NCBI GenBank assembly: GCA_015709595.1
Contig: CP054178.1
Span: forward strand, 2,361,205 to 2,425,204
Length of the DNA stretch: 64,000 nt
Direction of reading: 5' to 3'
Origin: Phycisphaeraceae bacterium
GTDB taxonomy: Bacteria; Planctomycetota; Phycisphaerae; Phycisphaerales; SM1A02
Shown: positions 17,330 through 24,969 of the stretch, one piece after another
Layout of the letters: the number at the start of each line of letters is the position of its first letter
How positions within the stretch are numbered: the stretch's first letter is position 1
The notes under the pieces: model-generated
The model's input: the letters and a program-made list of their open reading frames with translations, nothing else
Told to the model about the DNA's origin: nothing
Database searches by the model: none
Position numbers and translations under genes: made by a program

Positions 17330-19711
17330 TCACGATGCGATGACCAGGCGCAGGGTCTGGTACGTCAGCACCGCGCCCACCCACGCCAGGGCCGTCATGT
17401 AGCAGAAGGCGAAGATGGCCCACTTCCATGCGGATTCGCGCGCGATGACCGCCACCGTGCTGCCGCACTGCAGGCAGAGGGCGAAGAAGACCATGATCGC
17501 CGCCGCCACCGGGATGGTGAACACCGGTTCTCCCGCGCGGGGTCCGCTCTCCCAGCGGGCGTTCCGCATCGCGGCGACGAGCGTGTCGGACTCCTCATCC
17601 ACCTCGCTGCCCAGGTTGTAGATGATTCCCAGCGTTGCGATGATCACTTCGCGCGCCGGAAAACTCGCCAGCACGCCGATGGTGATGCGCCAGTCGAAGC
17701 CCGCGGGCGAGAAGATCGGCTGCACGGTCCGCCCCAGCCGCCCGAGGTAGCTGTGCTCCACGAAGGCGCCTTCCACGCTGTTGGACAGACGCGCGGCCAG
17801 CTCCTCGTCGAAGCGATCATTCGCGTCGGCGTCGTTCCGTTCGACCAGATCCGCCACATCGGCGGCGGGAAGAGCCATCTCCGCCGCCGTCTGGTCTATG
17901 AACCGCTGCGTCGCCGCCTGCTCCACCGATGCGGAGCGGGGGAAGTACACCAGGGCCCAGATGATGATCGTCATGGCGAAGATGATGGTGCCGGCGCGGC
18001 GCAGGAACGCCCCGCCGCGCTCCACCATGCGCCAGAGCACGTCGCGGAGCTGCGGCGTGCGGTAGGGCGGCATCTCCATCACGAAGGGGATGCGCGTGCC
18101 CCTGATGACCCACCGGTTGAGCGCCATGGCCACGGGAATCGCCACCAGCAGCCCCACGAAGTGCATCGCCACCAGCGTGAACCCCGCCCACCACGGTCCG
18201 TAGCGCGGCTCCACGAAGGCGCCGATGAGCAGCACGTAGACCGGCAGGCGGGCCGAGCAGGACATGAGCGGCGCGATGAGGATGGTGACCAGCCGGGCCT
18301 TGGGGTCTTCGATGGTGCGGGTGGCCATCACTCCGGGAATCGCGCAGGCGTAACTGGAGAGCATGGGGACGAAGCTCTTGCCGTTGAGCCCGCACCACGA
18401 GAACATCCGGTCCATCAGAAAGGCCGCCCGGGCCATGTAGCCGGTGTCCTCCAGCAGCGCGATGAAGAAGAACAGAATGAGAATCTGCGGCAGGAAGATG
18501 ACCACCGAACCGACGCCGCCGATGACGCCGTCAGCGACGAGACTGGCCAGCATGGGCGTGGATTCGAGCCAGCCCCCCGCGATCTCCTGCATCCACCCCG
18601 TCAGCGCGTCGATGCCGTCCATCAGCGGTCCGGCGAGCGTGTAGATGGACTGAAAGACGAGTGTCATCAGCCCCACGAAGAAGAGCAGTCCCCAGACGCG
18701 GTGAGTGAGCACGCGGTCGGCGGACTCGCCGCGCGTGGGCTTGCGCTCACCGGGGTGAACGATGACGCCTTCGAGCAGTTCCGCGAGGCGGCCGTAGCGC
18801 AGCATGGCCTCGGCGCTGACGGGATCGAGGCCGTGCTGCTCAAGGTGCGTGCGGGCGCGGGCGATGGCGGCGTCGGCCTTCGACCTGGGCCAGCCCAGCC
18901 GCTCGGGGATGGCGGAGTGGGCGTCGAAAAGCAGACGAAGCAGCTCGACGCGGCTGACGGACGAGGCCTCGTTTCCGCCGAGGTCGTGCCTGATCGCGCG
19001 GTCAAGTTCCCCCACCGCCTGCTCCACCGACGCCGGCCACGGCATGGGGGCGATGCCGGGAGTGGAAGGGTTGTCAGCAGTCAGTTGGCGGTTGAGAGTT
19101 TCGGACGACGCCGCGCTCAGCAGCGCGTGAATCGCGCGCTTGAGTTCCTCGACGCCCTCGCCCCTGGTCGCGGTGATGGGCACGACCGGCACGCCCAGCC
19201 GCTGGGAGAGCAGCCCGGGGTCCACGGCCACGCCCTGCTCGCGGGCGCAGTCCATCATGTTGAGCGCGACCACCTGGGGGATTCCCGTGTCCGCCACCTG
19301 CGAGGCCAGGAACAGGTTGCGCATCAGGTTGGATGCGTCCACCACGCAGACGACCACGTCGGGCCTCGCCGTGCCGGGGATGCGGCCCATCAGCACGTCC
19401 AGCACCACGCGCTCATCCGCGCTGGCGGCGGCCAGCGAGTAGGCGCCCGGCAGGTCGATCACGGCGACCGATGCGTGGTCGCCCAGTTTCAGCGTGCCGA
19501 GTTTCTTCTCGACGGTGACGCCCGGGTAATTGCCCACGCGCTGCCGCGCCCCCGTGAGACGGTTGAAGAGCGTGGTCTTGCCCGTGTTGGGATTGCCGAT
19601 CAGGGCGATCTCGCGCTGACGCTCGGGAGAGCCGTGGCTGGGTGACGAGGCGATCGTGGTGCCGGTCTGGTGCGTCATGGCTCGTTCAGCGACTCGTCTG
19701 CGCCGGATCAC
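17330..19711 (-). CDS. feoB: Ferrous iron transporter FeoB
   Basis: 793 residues. The N-terminal G domain has G1 GNPNTGKT (39-46), G3 DLPG and G4 NMMD, followed by the helical GDI region. The membrane part has two Gate domains (GKSFVPMLSSYACAIPG, APLMSCSARLPVYVLL). FeoB imports Fe2+ through the inner membrane. GTG at 19711 overlaps the feoA stop (GTGA), suggesting coupling; ATG at 19678 is an alternative start nearer the usual N-terminus. A Thr/Ser/Asn linker around residues 205-220 is encoded by degenerate 7-nt repeats. Confidence 0.95.
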   Translation of the reverse strand: MIRRRRVAERAMTHQTGTTIASSPSHGSPERQREIALIGNPNTGKTTLFNRLTGARQRVGNYPGVTVEKKLGTLKLGDHASVAVIDLPGAYSLAAASADERVVLDVLMGRIPGTARPDVVVCVVDASNLMRNLFLASQVADTGIPQVVALNMMDCAREQGVAVDPGLLSQRLGVPVVPITATRGEGVEELKRAIHALLSAASSETLNRQLTADNPSTPGIAPMPWPASVEQAVGELDRAIRHDLGGNEASSVSRVELLRLLFDAHSAIPERLGWPRSKADAAIARARTHLEQHGLDPVSAEAMLRYGRLAELLEGVIVHPGERKPTRGESADRVLTHRVWGLLFFVGLMTLVFQSIYTLAGPLMDGIDALTGWMQEIAGGWLESTPMLASLVADGVIGGVGSVVIFLPQILILFFFIALLEDTGYMARAAFLMDRMFSWCGLNGKSFVPMLSSYACAIPGVMATRTIEDPKARLVTILIAPLMSCSARLPVYVLLIGAFVEPRYGPWWAGFTLVAMHFVGLLVAIPVAMALNRWVIRGTRIPFVMEMPPYRTPQLRDVLWRMVERGGAFLRRAGTIIFAMTIIIWALVYFPRSASVEQAATQRFIDQTAAEMALPAADVADLVERNDADANDRFDEELAARLSNSVEGAFVEHSYLGRLGRTVQPIFSPAGFDWRITIGVLASFPAREVIIATLGIIYNLGSEVDEESDTLVAAMRNARWESGPRAGEPVFTIPVAAAIMVFFALCLQCGSTVAVIARESAWKWAIFAFCYMTALAWVGAVLTYQTLRLVIAS
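19071..19100. repeat. Short 7-nt-periodic repeat inside feoB
   Basis: On the feoB strand the DNA reads in units close to ACCGCCA, ACTGACT, GCTGACA. It encodes part of a nonconserved linker (LNRQLTADNPS) between the FeoB G/GDI region and the membrane part. The periodicity is short and the call is tentative. Confidence 0.35.
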
Positions 19712-19986
19712 GCGGTTTCGTCGACCACGACCGTCGCCGCCTCGACCCGTCGCAGCGACACACGACCGGCAGGCCCTTCGATGGTGATGGGGTCGCCCAG
19801 CGGCGCCACGCCGACCAGGCGCACGCGACTGCCAGGCATGACGCCCATGGCCAGCAGGCGCTGAGTGAGCGGTGCGTCGCCGCGGATGGCGACGATGCGA
19901 GCAGCGCCGCCCTTGTTCAGCTGGTCAAGCGTGCGGGCCACGTCTCTTGGCCCCGAGCGAGCGTGCGAGGGCCTGCGACGCGGCAT
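19708..19986 (-). CDS. feoA: FeoA-family SH3-like protein
   Basis: 92 residues from ATG 19986, or a more typical 77 from the in-frame GTG at 19941, where the FeoA fold begins (TLDQLNKGGAARIVAI). It contains the family core RLLAMGVMPGSRVRLVGVAP and a C-terminal RVSLRRVEAATVVV. FeoA is a small cytoplasmic partner needed for FeoB iron uptake. It lies directly upstream of feoB with a 4-nt overlap and downstream of a second FeoA-like gene. Confidence 0.85.
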   Translation of the reverse strand: MPRRRPSHARSGPRDVARTLDQLNKGGAARIVAIRGDAPLTQRLLAMGVMPGSRVRLVGVAPLGDPITIEGPAGRVSLRRVEAATVVVDETA

Positions 19987-20224
19987 CCTCCTTCTCGCAC
20001 CCGCAGCGGCAGATGGTCACGTCCCGCAGCAGCTCCCGACCGACCGCCAGGCAGCAGCCCTCAACGCGCAACATGGTCGGGTCGCAGTCGGCCATCACCT
20101 CCACCACGACCCCTTCCCGCAGTCCCATGCAGCGAAGACGCCCGGCCGAGCCGGAGCGATCGCCCACGGCGAGAATCTCGCCCCGGGCGCCGCGGGAAAG
20201 GGTGTCAAGCGTGCTCACCTGCAC
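19925..20224 (-). CDS. Second FeoA-like protein with Cys-rich C-terminus
   Basis: About 99 residues from GTG 20224 (GTG 20218 also possible). The FeoA-like fold is visible as GRLRCMGLREGVVVEVMADC and the following strand pair. It ends in TICRCGCEKED, a CxCxC cluster followed by a basic tail, which ordinary FeoA lacks. It is the first gene of a feoA-feoA-feoB operon with overlapping genes. The cysteines could bind iron or sense redox state; that is an inference. Confidence 0.7.
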   Translation of the reverse strand: MQVSTLDTLSRGARGEILAVGDRSGSAGRLRCMGLREGVVVEVMADCDPTMLRVEGCCLAVGRELLRDVTICRCGCEKEDAASQALARSLGAKRRGPHA

Positions 20225-20251
20225 GGGAGGACTCTGAGAGGGGACACGGAC

Positions 20252-20274
20252 TTGTTGAGACTCGTTCTCAACAA
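20252..20274. promoter_or_regulatory. Fur-box-like palindrome between feo operon and ankyrin gene
   Basis: TTGTTGAGA and TCTCAACAA are perfect 9-nt arms around CTCGT. The core reads TGAGAAC-G-AGTCTCA on the feo strand, close to the 7-1-7 Fur box form TGAGAATNATTCTCA. It lies 28 nt upstream of the first feo start codon. On the other strand TTGAGA (20255-20260) is a good -35, 18 bp from TATCCT (20279-20284), so one operator could control both directions. Iron regulation is inferred. Confidence 0.6.
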
Positions 20275-20289
20275 CGTTTATCCTAACGG

Positions 20290-20340
20290 ATGAAACGCCC
20301 TCGGTCAAACGGGATTGCAGCCCGAGGACGCGGAAGATGA
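20290..20340 (+). CDS. Possible 16-codon upstream ORF of the ankyrin gene
   Basis: An ATG 5 nt after the TATCCT hexamer opens 16 codons (MKRPRSNGIAARGRGR). Its stop overlaps the ankyrin start as ATGA. It could be a leaderless leader peptide that couples translation. It is too short to be sure. Confidence 0.25.
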   Translation: MKRPRSNGIAARGRGR

Positions 20341-20939
20341 TGACAACCGCCAAGTCGAGGTTGAGGGATGCCGATAAGCCGTGCGTGAAGCGGTACTTCC
20401 CCCAGGTTCGACACCCGCGGCTGATCCTTGGCGCCATTGTACTGGCGGCGACGGCGTGCTCGCTGGCGCTCACCGCATGGAATCGGGGTCGTCAGGCCAC
20501 GGAGCGACTGCTCATCGCCATCGAGGCCGCGGATGTCGCCGCGGTGCGTGACGCCATTGCAGCCGGCGCGGATGTCAACGATTCGAGGGAGGTCATCGAT
20601 CCTCCGGTGCTGGGTCGGCGCTTCCGTGAAACGTGGAAGGGCGTGACGCCTCTCTATCGCGCCGCCGCCTGCGGCGAACCGGCGATTGTTCGGCTGCTGA
20701 TCGACGCCGGGGCCGCCACCGAGGCGGTGATCGAGCCCCCGCGCTGGACGTCGCTGCATCGCGCGTGCCTGTTCGGTGATGAGCCGACCATCATCGCGCT
20801 GCTGGATGGCGGTGCATCCATTGACGTTCAGGATGGTCTTGGGCGCACGCCGCTTGACCTGGCGATGAAGCGACGGATGTTCTCCCGCCCCACGCTGGAG
20901 CGACTGGGGATGGCGCCGCTTCACACCGTCGAACGATGA
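20337..20939 (+). CDS. Membrane-anchored ankyrin-repeat protein
   Basis: 200 residues. A hydrophobic anchor near residues 30-47 is followed by about three ankyrin repeats, recognisable from ADVAAVRDAIAAGADVN, TPLYRAAACGEPAIVRLLID and TSLHRACLFGDEPTIIALLD, with a final GRTPLDLAMKR. Ankyrin repeats mediate protein-protein contacts; the partner is unknown. It is divergent from the feo operon across the Fur-box-like palindrome. Confidence 0.8.
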   Translation: MMTTAKSRLRDADKPCVKRYFPQVRHPRLILGAIVLAATACSLALTAWNRGRQATERLLIAIEAADVAAVRDAIAAGADVNDSREVIDPPVLGRRFRETWKGVTPLYRAAACGEPAIVRLLIDAGAATEAVIEPPRWTSLHRACLFGDEPTIIALLDGGASIDVQDGLGRTPLDLAMKRRMFSRPTLERLGMAPLHTVER

Positions 20940-20960
20940 TCCCGGGATGATCCGCTGGCG

Positions 20961-20966
20961 TACAGT
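20961..20966 (+). promoter_or_regulatory. -10 hexamer TACAGT just before the crotonase start
   Basis: TACAGT ends 10 nt before the ATG at 20977 and no Shine-Dalgarno is visible. The transcript would have almost no 5' leader. Confidence 0.4.
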
Positions 20967-20976
20967 GGTCGCGCCC

Positions 20977-21723
20977 ATGCTTATTCAACGCCGCGAAGAT
21001 CACGTCGCGATCCTGTCGCTGAACGATCCAACGAAGCGAAACGCCCTGTCAATGGCCATGTTCGACGCGCTGGACGCGGCGTTGGAAACGCTGCGCCGGG
21101 ATGCCGGGACACGGGTGATCCTGCTGCGCGGCGAAGGCCCGGCGTTCTGCGCCGGCTTCGACCTCGGGGCGGCGGTGGAGCATCCGGCGGTGATGAGCGT
21201 CTTCATCGAGCGGCTTTCAACGTTGCTGCGCGCGATCCGGCGCCTGCCTCAGCCGGTGGTGGCGTCGGTCCATGGCGCCGCGGTGGCCGGGGGATGCGCC
21301 GTGGTGTCCGCGTGCGATCTGGTATTCGTTGAATCGAGCACGAAACTGGGCTACCCCGTGCATCGCATCGGGTTGTCGCCCGCCGTCACGCTGCCGACGT
21401 TGATTCCCAAGGTGGGCGATGGGGCCGCGCGGGCTCTTGTGATGTCGGGTGAGTTGATTGACGGGGCAACCGCATGCCGAATCGGTCTGGCGTCGCACGT
21501 GATCTCCGGCGAGGCGGCGATGGGTGGCGCGGCGACCGATTTCGCGCGGGGTCTGGCCGCCAAGCCGCCCGGCGCGGTGCGCGCGACGAAGGCATGGCTC
21601 AACGAACTGGATGGATCGCTCGCTGACGATCATTTCGACCTGCCGGCGCGGGACTCCGCCCGCTTCGCGGACGACCCGGCCTCGGTCGAGCTGCTGCGCG
21701 CGGCGTGGCGGCGCGGGAGGTAG
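20977..21723 (+). CDS. Crotonase-fold (enoyl-CoA hydratase/isomerase) protein lacking both hydratase glutamates
   Basis: 248 residues of crotonase fold, with LLRGEGPAFCAGFDLGAAV forming the first oxyanion loop and HGAAVAGGCAVVSACDLVF the second. In rat mitochondrial hydratase the catalytic Glu144 and Glu164 lie in GGGCEL and FGQPE. The aligned residues here are Ala (GGCAVV) and Val (LGYPVH), with no gaps in between. Ordinary hydratase chemistry is therefore unlikely. It may be an isomerase, thioesterase-like or other acyl-CoA enzyme. The ATG at 20977 fits the family N-terminus better than the in-frame ATG at 20947. Confidence 0.8.
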   Translation: MLIQRREDHVAILSLNDPTKRNALSMAMFDALDAALETLRRDAGTRVILLRGEGPAFCAGFDLGAAVEHPAVMSVFIERLSTLLRAIRRLPQPVVASVHGAAVAGGCAVVSACDLVFVESSTKLGYPVHRIGLSPAVTLPTLIPKVGDGAARALVMSGELIDGATACRIGLASHVISGEAAMGGAATDFARGLAAKPPGAVRATKAWLNELDGSLADDHFDLPARDSARFADDPASVELLRAAWRRGR

Positions 21724-21725
21724 TC

Positions 21726-22058
21726 ATGGAGGCGGCGCTCTGGGCGACAGGACTGATCGGCGGCGGCGTGCTGCTGGTGGTGATTCTGCTCGCGCCGCGA
21801 TGGTGGCCGGCATGGATGGCCCTGCGCGAGCAGAGGAAGCGGCTTGCCTTCACCTGCCCCGGCTGCGGGTATTCGCGCACGGGTCTGCCGGGAGGCGGGG
21901 TGATCTGCCCGGAGTGCGGGCGGCCGCTGGAGCCGATCGACCCGCGCTATCACGTGAATCCGCGCCGTCGTCCGTCGTCGCCTTCATCCGAACCGGCGGG
22001 GCCGTCAGACGATTCCGCGACGGACGCACTGCATCCGCACGGCCCGTCTCGCGGATAG
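21726..22058 (+). CDS. Small membrane protein with zinc ribbon
   Basis: 110 residues: one membrane helix (about 3-24), then a zinc ribbon with CPGCGYSRTG and CPECGRPLEP, and a disordered Pro/Ser tail. Such helix-plus-ribbon proteins are frequent in Planctomycetota and have no assigned function. It starts 2 nt after the crotonase stop codon, so the two are probably co-transcribed. Confidence 0.7.
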   Translation: MEAALWATGLIGGGVLLVVILLAPRWWPAWMALREQRKRLAFTCPGCGYSRTGLPGGGVICPECGRPLEPIDPRYHVNPRRRPSSPSSEPAGPSDDSATDALHPHGPSRG

Positions 22059-22061
22059 AGT
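22056..22061 (+). promoter_or_regulatory. -10 hexamer TAGAGT just before the 22068 start
   Basis: TAGAGT ends 6 nt before the ATG at 22068; no ribosome-binding site is seen. This is the spacing expected for a leaderless mRNA. Confidence 0.4.
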
Positions 22062-22067
22062 TGACAG

Positions 22068-22817
22068 ATGCTCAGGTGGATTCGTCGGCAACTCCGGCTG
22101 ATGGAGTATTACTCCGCGACGCGCGAGCGGACGGCGTGGTCCCGCGCCGCGGACGCCACGCTGGCCTCCTCGCTCGTTCTGGCGATGCCCGTCACGTGGT
22201 GGTTCGATCATCGCATGGAGCAAGCGACGACCATCCACGGCGTCACCGGGCTGATTGAGCGAAGCGACCGGGGCGACCTGCTGGCCTACGTGAACGACCC
22301 GCAGGCGGACGCCACCGACTACGGCATTCCGCGCGATCGCATTCACGCCTACTTCACCGTGGAAGTGGATCGGCTGGATCGCGGGTTTCCCATGCGGACC
22401 TCGCAGATCACGCGCCAACCGATCATCATGGTGCGGCAGTTCCGCGACGCCAACGCCGTGTGGCGATCGACGGACGGTCCCCCGACGCCCGAGAGCGAGG
22501 CCGTGATGAAGGCCGTGCAGGAAAGCCCGCTGGCGCCGGCGGAGGCCATCCGGCAGCGCTGGGCGGAGGGCGACGTGCGCGAACAGGTCAACCACTGGTC
22601 CTGGGCCGCGTCGATCTTCCTGTGGTGGGTGGCGCTGTTCGTCGTGCTGTCGCTCGGGCTGCTGTTGACGCGCCTGGCCGTGGGCGGCGTGCTCTATGTG
22701 CGGGCGGTGCGGCGCAACGCGCTGGTGGCGGAAGGGCGCTGCCCCCACTGCGCGTACGACCTGAGGGGTCTTGAGTTCTCTCCACGATGCCCCGAGTGCG
22801 GCGAGCTGCAGACCTGA
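22068..22817 (+). CDS. Membrane protein with C-terminal zinc ribbon
   Basis: 249 residues. A first hydrophobic segment lies near residues 35-48 (LASSLVLAMPVTWWF), followed by an extracytoplasmic domain and two close helices near 176-205. The C-terminus is a zinc ribbon (CPHCAYDLRG, then CPECGELQT) on the cytoplasmic side. It resembles the proteins at 21726 and 50511 in its ribbon. Function unknown. Confidence 0.7.
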   Translation: MLRWIRRQLRLMEYYSATRERTAWSRAADATLASSLVLAMPVTWWFDHRMEQATTIHGVTGLIERSDRGDLLAYVNDPQADATDYGIPRDRIHAYFTVEVDRLDRGFPMRTSQITRQPIIMVRQFRDANAVWRSTDGPPTPESEAVMKAVQESPLAPAEAIRQRWAEGDVREQVNHWSWAASIFLWWVALFVVLSLGLLLTRLAVGGVLYVRAVRRNALVAEGRCPHCAYDLRGLEFSPRCPECGELQT

Positions 22818-22865
22818 ATCCGCCAGCCGCGGCACAAGCACGAATCGGCCGCGCACGTCGCTGAC

Positions 22866-22871
22866 TACACT
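22866..22871 (+). promoter_or_regulatory. -10 hexamer TACACT just before recO
   Basis: TACACT ends 7 nt before the GTG start at 22879; no Shine-Dalgarno. Transcription would begin at or next to the start codon. Confidence 0.45.
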
Positions 22872-22878
22872 GCCGAGC

Positions 22879-23679
22879 GTGCCCACCGTCACCGACGAAG
22901 CCATCTGCATCCGGCACTGGGATTACTCCGAAACATCCCAGACGGTCGGGCTGTTCTCCCGCGATCACGGCGTGGTCCGGGGGCTGGCCAAGGGCGCCAA
23001 GCGTGAGAAAGGCCGCTTCAGCGGCGGCATCGACCTGCTGGCGCGGGGCGAGTTTGTCGCCATCATCAAGCCCGGGCGCGACCTGCACACCCTGACCGAG
23101 TGGACGCTGCTGGAGGTCTACTGGCCCCTGCGGCGCCACCTGGAGGCCCACCGGCTCGGACTGTTCATGGCCGACCTCATCCACCACATGGTGCAGGACC
23201 ACGACCCTCATCCCGGCCTGTATCGCACGCTGGTGACGGCGCTCGGCGGGCTGGGAGACTCGGCCAATCATGGTCGTCTCACGCTTGCGTTCCTGTGGTC
23301 GCTGCTCACGGAGACCGGCTATCAGCCCTCGATTGAGACGCATGGTGAAGGCGATGCCGGAAACACCGACGGAGATGGACAGTCGGTGTACCTCTTCGCG
23401 CCGGAATCCGGAGGATTGATCCGTGGAGGCGACGCCGGACCACGCTGGCGCGTGCGGCGTGAGACAGTCGAGCTGCTGCGGCGCGTGACGACCGGCGCGC
23501 CCTTGCCGGCGCAGGACACGCCGGCCGTCGGCAGGGCCTGCCGCCTGCTGGCGGCGTATGTCCGGCACATCCTGGGTCACGAGCCGCCCACGATGTCGAT
23601 GGTCTTTCCGGATCTGCAGACGCCGCGAACGTCATCCTCCGGCGATCCGACGAGGCGCGATGGATCATCCCGCCGGTGA
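22879..23679 (+). CDS. recO: DNA repair protein RecO
   Basis: 266 residues starting MPTVTDEAICIRHWDY at a GTG. The N-terminal OB fold is seen in SQTVGLFSRDHGVVRGLAKGAK, the typical RecO signature. The helical C-terminal half follows (LGLFMADLIHHMVQD and later AYVRHILGHEPPT). The zinc-binding Cys set found in many RecO proteins is not evident. RecO loads RecA onto SSB-coated ssDNA with RecR. It ends in a 15-nt convergent overlap with the M16 peptidase gene. Confidence 0.85.
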   Translation: MPTVTDEAICIRHWDYSETSQTVGLFSRDHGVVRGLAKGAKREKGRFSGGIDLLARGEFVAIIKPGRDLHTLTEWTLLEVYWPLRRHLEAHRLGLFMADLIHHMVQDHDPHPGLYRTLVTALGGLGDSANHGRLTLAFLWSLLTETGYQPSIETHGEGDAGNTDGDGQSVYLFAPESGGLIRGGDAGPRWRVRRETVELLRRVTTGAPLPAQDTPAVGRACRLLAAYVRHILGHEPPTMSMVFPDLQTPRTSSSGDPTRRDGSSRR

Positions 23680-24888
23680 CAGCCGGGCCGTCAGCCGGGG
23701 CGTGAGCGGGTGCTTCGACGCCACGCGGCGCAGATCATCGAGCGTGACCATGTTGATGCGGGCCAGTTCATCCTCCAGCGATCGATACTGCCCCTGCGTC
23801 GTCCACATGTGGCCCAGCCGTTTCATGCGGCCCGCGGGGCGTTCGCCGGCGACCGTGACGCCCGTGGCGATCTTGCTGCGCACGCGCTGCAGGTCATCTT
23901 CGGTGAGCGAGGCGACCAGCCCATCGACTTCCTTCAGCACGACCCGCTCGACCTCGACGGCGTCCTCGGGCGAGCACGTGGCGAAGACGTACAGCTCACC
24001 CGTGTCATCGCGCCCGTCGTACTGGGCCTGGGCCTCCTCGGCCAGACCCGTCTCGATGAGCGCCCAGTAGAGCCGCGAGCCCTCGGAGTCGCCCAGCACC
24101 TGGGCCAGCATCATGGCGGCGTAGCGGTCGTCGTCGCGCAGCGACGGCGCGGGAGCGATCATCAGCAGGTAGTGGCGGTTCACCTTGTCGGATGTGCGAT
24201 CAAGAGCGCCCTCACCGAACCGGATCGGCCGATACTCGCGCCTGGCCCCGGTCCGTCTCCACGAACCGCAGCGGCGCTCCAGCGAGGCGACGCGGGCGTC
24301 GAAGTCCAGCCGCCCCGCCAGGGCCACGACCATGTTGTCGGGCGAGTAGCGGTCATCAAAGTACCGCTGCATGGCGTCGCGCGGCAGGGCCGAGATCGTC
24401 TCGGGCGTACCCAGCACGCGATGACGCAGCGGGTGGTCGGGGTAGTACCGCTCCATCGCCTGTTCGTAGAGCACCCAGAAGGGCTGATCCGCGTACATGG
24501 CGATCTCCTCGAGGATGACGTTCTTCTCGAGGTCGAAGTCGCTCTGACGCAGCGCGGGGCGCAGGATGTCGGCGAGAATGTCCTCCGCCTCGTCCAGGTG
24601 CTCGGGCAGCACATGGGCCCAGAAGGCCGTCATCTCGTGACTGGTGAAGGCGTTGTAGTTGGCGCCGATGTTGTCGAAATGCTGATTGACCTCGTCCGCC
24701 GTCCGACGGGCGGTGCCCTTGAACATCATGTGCTCGAGGAAGTGGCTGACGCCCATGAGCGAGGCGTCCTCGTCGCGGGCGCCGGTCTTGACGTAGAACC
24801 CCGCGGCGGCGGTGTGCGCGGCGGGGTCCACCTCGGCGATGATCGTCAGCCCGTTGGGCAGCACGGCGTGTCGGAAACTGAGCGGCAT
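23665..24888 (-). CDS. M16-family zinc metallopeptidase
   Basis: 407 residues starting MPLSFRHAVLPNGLTI. The inverted zinc motif HFLEH is at residues 49-53, and the third ligand is expected in the downstream EEIAMY segment. The second half has the M16 C-terminal fold (LLMIAPAPSLRDDDRYAAMMLAQVLG). Bacterial single-unit M16 enzymes act on peptides and resemble mitochondrial processing peptidase. No signal peptide is seen. It is divergent from serS, 81 bp away. Confidence 0.9.
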   Translation of the reverse strand: MPLSFRHAVLPNGLTIIAEVDPAAHTAAAGFYVKTGARDEDASLMGVSHFLEHMMFKGTARRTADEVNQHFDNIGANYNAFTSHEMTAFWAHVLPEHLDEAEDILADILRPALRQSDFDLEKNVILEEIAMYADQPFWVLYEQAMERYYPDHPLRHRVLGTPETISALPRDAMQRYFDDRYSPDNMVVALAGRLDFDARVASLERRCGSWRRTGARREYRPIRFGEGALDRTSDKVNRHYLLMIAPAPSLRDDDRYAAMMLAQVLGDSEGSRLYWALIETGLAEEAQAQYDGRDDTGELYVFATCSPEDAVEVERVVLKEVDGLVASLTEDDLQRVRSKIATGVTVAGERPAGRMKRLGHMWTTQGQYRSLEDELARINMVTLDDLRRVASKHPLTPRLTARLSPAG

Positions 24889-24896
24889 GGTGGCGG

Positions 24897-24902
24897 AGTG
24901 TA
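24897..24902 (-). promoter_or_regulatory. -10 hexamer TACACT before the M16 peptidase
   Basis: On the minus strand TACACT ends 8 nt before the ATG at 24888, without a ribosome-binding site. Same arrangement as upstream of recO. Confidence 0.42.
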
Positions 24903-24957
24903 GGAACGCGCGGTCGATGGGCGAGCCGGTCGTCTGGCTCCGATCGGCCTGCCCCAA

Positions 24958-24963
24958 TACCAT
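24958..24963 (+). promoter_or_regulatory. -10 hexamer TACCAT before serS
   Basis: TACCAT ends 6 nt before the serS ATG at 24970; the leader lacks a Shine-Dalgarno. Consistent with leaderless transcription. Confidence 0.38.
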
Positions 24964-24969
24964 CGACCC

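Noticed and set aside
15267-17468. 733-codon minus-strand frame opposite the BatA-like gene
   Set aside because: His/Arg/Gly-rich antisense translation without motifs; overlaps two real genes.
17189-19645. 818-codon plus-strand frame opposite feoB
   Set aside because: FeoB on the minus strand has all its motifs; the plus frame is low-complexity and has no start context.
20283-20978. 231-codon minus-strand frame opposite the ankyrin gene
   Set aside because: The ankyrin repeats on the plus strand are clear; the minus frame has no motif.
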